A DNA stretch of 64,000 bases from Antedon mediterranea (Eukaryota; Echinodermata; Crinoidea; Comatulida; Antedonidae), in the NCBI RefSeq assembly GCF_964355755.1, contig NC_092680.1:3451001-3515000 (forward strand), given 5' to 3'. A program made the translations under genes and the position numbers. Numbering within the stretch: position 1 is the first letter of the stretch; every line of letters starts with the position of its first letter. Below, one piece after another: positions 61,410 to 64,000 of this stretch. The notes under the pieces are model-generated. The model did not search any database, had not been told where the DNA came from, and saw only the letters and a program-made list of their open reading frames with translations.

Positions 61410-64000
61410 CTGAGGAGAGAAAGAATTTATTTGATTAGATGAATCGTGAGAAAAATAAAGATGTATTTATCCATGAAAATAACCATTTTAAATGATTGAA
61501 ATTAACGACTTATAGGAAATCAGTGTAAAACAAATTGTTTAAATATCACTAATTAAACATAAACAATTAGGCCAACGAAAATGTTTTTACTTTGACGCAC
61601 CTTTATCATCAAAGTGTGCCACTGTTGTAAAAGTGAAGTTTCAAATAAATTATTATTATATTTATTATATTATTATTATATATCGTTTGCTAAAATTATT
61701 GTAAGAAACTAATTTTGAATAGGCCTATATCTGTTTCATTTCAAATTAATAACTCCAAGAAAAGAAAAGAGGAAACACAAATTCTACTCGAAAGGATTAT
61801 CCAGTGGATGACCTATGGTGACCTATAATTAATTTTTGGAAAACACACACGTTTTAATCAATATATCTGGTAGACATTAACATAAATATACCTATTAAAC
61901 GCCAGCATCTGAAATATAAGATTTATATACGCCCATAGCGCGTAATGAATCAACTGTCGATATTGTAACATTTTAAAATTTATAATTCTGGATAATATGA
62001 AATTACTAATGCAATTTTAAAATACCAATATTATATTTATCCAAGGGGTGATCTTATTAAATATTAGGCCTAGGCCTATATCACGTTTGAGATGAAGTTA
62101 AAAAGTAGAACATGGATGTTAATTCATTGATACCTTTATCATTTTAGCGAAATAGGCCTAAATGTGATAATTATTATAAACATTAATATTTTATATGAAA
62201 ACTAGTTTAATTATTAATATTTTATTCCAAAATATTTTTTATTATCAGAATAATTATTAGTTATATATAAATATATAAATGTTAAGTATAATAGGAACAT
62301 TAGTAGTCATGTTCCTTTTTCTTATCTGAAATGGGACTTTGTCATTACAGAATTTCTCAGCAAGAATTCCGATAGGCCTACATTGCGTGGCCCACGCACT
62401 AGCCCAGGTGCTATTACGTACGATGACAGAGAGAAACTTGAGAGATTTCTTCTGCTATACTTCACTTCAGAGGTAAAGTAACGAATTTCTGTTGTAAAAT
62501 AAAAGTTTTTACTTCCACGTTGTAACTTCACACATTCTACACCGTGGTAAAAGTTTCCGCGAAATTACACATGTTGCCCCCGGGCCGTCAAGTTTATGCA
62601 TAAACGGTTCTCAATTTTTCTCTGCCAAAAAATTCCATGGGTACAATATCAATGGCTAACGTAAGGGTGTATCGTTCTCACGCCGACTTAACACCGTCTC
62701 GTAGGTCAGGGCTTTGTGTCTTACTAACGGTGCACGTTAATATTCAGTAGAATCTATCCGCCGTTTATTTGCACTTGACTGGCGTAGGGTTGACGCCCGG
62801 CGTACAATCGTAGGCCGATGAACAAAATTAATCGTTCGTGCCTGAGAAAACATACACTGTATTGCTTTGCTTGGTGATGCGTGTACTATAGCCACTGCGA
62901 TTTTGACTCTTTATTACGTTACATTTTTAGCTTAGCCTAACAATTAATTTCATTGTCCGAGTCAGAATTTTCAAAATTTACAGATGTCACCGAAACTTTC
63001 GACAAGCAATTTTGCGTGCGATGAGCTCAGATAGAGAGGTTTAGGCAATTATAATACGTTGGTTAATATAGAGAATTAATACCTTCATTAGGTGTGAACG
63101 GCACTAGTTGTGTTTACAGTAAATGTATGCTCAATAATTGTGTCGTAAATTAGTAATTTTGACATGTGTTAAATTTTATATTGCATGCTTCGTCGCTTCC
63201 GTTTGTGTAAAGTTATGAGTATTGAGATATAATATAATGACTAAGATAGCGGGTAAATAGTTAATATTAGACATTAACGCGTGTAGAAGATATACTAATC
63301 GCCGACCTAATGTACTGTATCGTAGAGATGGAGTTTCTATACAACAAAACGACATATGTTAAAATACTGTTATGTTTGATTGTGGAAATGATAACATTGT
63401 GAAGTTATGTACATAAAGATTCTTCAAACAATACAACACACAATGGTGACATAACTCATGGTTATTAAGATAAAATGTGCGTGATTCAGTTGCGGCGTAC
63501 GTTTACTTGATCACGTCATACAAAACCAACCGACTGCGCTCAGCGTAAATGCAGAGGATAATTAATGCAGGGTTTACATGGGCCTAATTGGAAATGTCCA
63601 GTGTCACGCTTACTTTTGATTACCGCACATGTTTTAAGTGTGAATAGGCCTTTGGCCGCTCTGTTTCAATTCAGGCCCACAGCTAGCAGCCTGTGCTCTG
63701 TGTCGTGTCCGCGCCCTGTGCTCTGTGTCCGCGCGGCACATATTGGATCGAACAGTAATACTATATCCAGGGTAGCACCTTTGTACAGAAGTCGTTTAGA
63801 AAAAGCGTGAAAGCGAAATTTACAAAAGCAGTCTGTCTGATTCAGTTTCATGGTAGAGTGGTTGTACTTGTTTAGAAGCATGATGTGCGTAGGCATGACT
63901 CTACCGCCATAGTTTTCATTATTAATATCATCAGTGTATTATACATCCACTCTATTTACATATTGAATAGAGTTCGTATGGTACACATACAATTATATAT
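61410..64000 (-). other. islet upstream intron (partial), no exon found
   Basis: The interval upstream of the LIM2 exon was checked on the minus strand for the LIM1 motif (VGCG...CKRDYIR-like) and none was seen, so it is treated as intron continuing past the window edge. It is AT-rich with several TAGGCCTA palindromes (for example near 61722, 62067, 62154, 62373). A GC-richer stretch at 62560-62830 and another at 63560-63790 (with an internal CTCTGTGTCcgcGC duplication near 63690-63735) could be regulatory or repeat-derived, with no gene visible. Confidence 0.6.

Overview
The window is AT-rich animal nuclear DNA (about two-thirds A+T by eye), with kilobase-scale introns, GT-AG splice sites, many minisatellites, several families of short inverted-repeat DNA elements and fragments of non-LTR retrotransposons. 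Nothing prokaryotic is present. The only gene identified with certainty is an islet-class LIM-homeodomain transcription factor on the minus strand. The 8-base palindrome TAGGCCTA is extremely frequent. I associate that motif and this texture with invertebrate deuterostomes, echinoderms most likely, but this is an inference; the sequence does not name the species.

Right half (about 42.5-64 kb): the 3' part of islet. Four coding exons with matching splice phases can be read directly: LIM1 end plus LIM2 (61150-61409), homeodomain (54758-55044), the Lhx3-binding-domain exon (48759-48941) and the C-terminal exon with stop (42772-42903). A poly(A) signal lies about 0.2 kb after the stop. The start codon and most of LIM1 lie beyond the right edge. 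The three internal introns are each about 6 kb. They hold candidate regulatory material, notably a 24-bp array of POU octamers (ATGCAAAT), a mobile element with three evenly spaced CArG boxes, a foldback element and a coding-like 68-codon ORF.

Middle (about 37-40.5 kb): three short open segments on the minus strand, each behind a plausible acceptor and in compatible phase, suggest the 3' end of a second, unrecognised gene whose product looks like a helical-repeat (PPR/TPR-type) protein. At the left edge (766-1168) two weaker segments could be the start of a small membrane protein on the plus strand. Two tandem tRNA-Val(AAC)-like sequences lie at about 21.0-21.4 kb on the minus strand.

Left half: mostly intergenic or intronic repeat landscape. 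It contains seven copies across the window of one MITE-like family (A), two of them split by nested insertions including 5'-truncated LINE 3' ends; a palindromic foldback family (B, two copies); families C and D; a long perfect-loop foldback at 2.5 kb; and more than fifteen tandem arrays with units of 19, 24, 25, 31, 41, 45, 73, 75, 84 and about 480 bp. Most long open frames in this half are products of these arrays and are not genes. I found no clear new multi-gene system. The most interesting signals are the repeat-borne transcription-factor-site arrays, especially those inside islet introns, and the candidate second gene.
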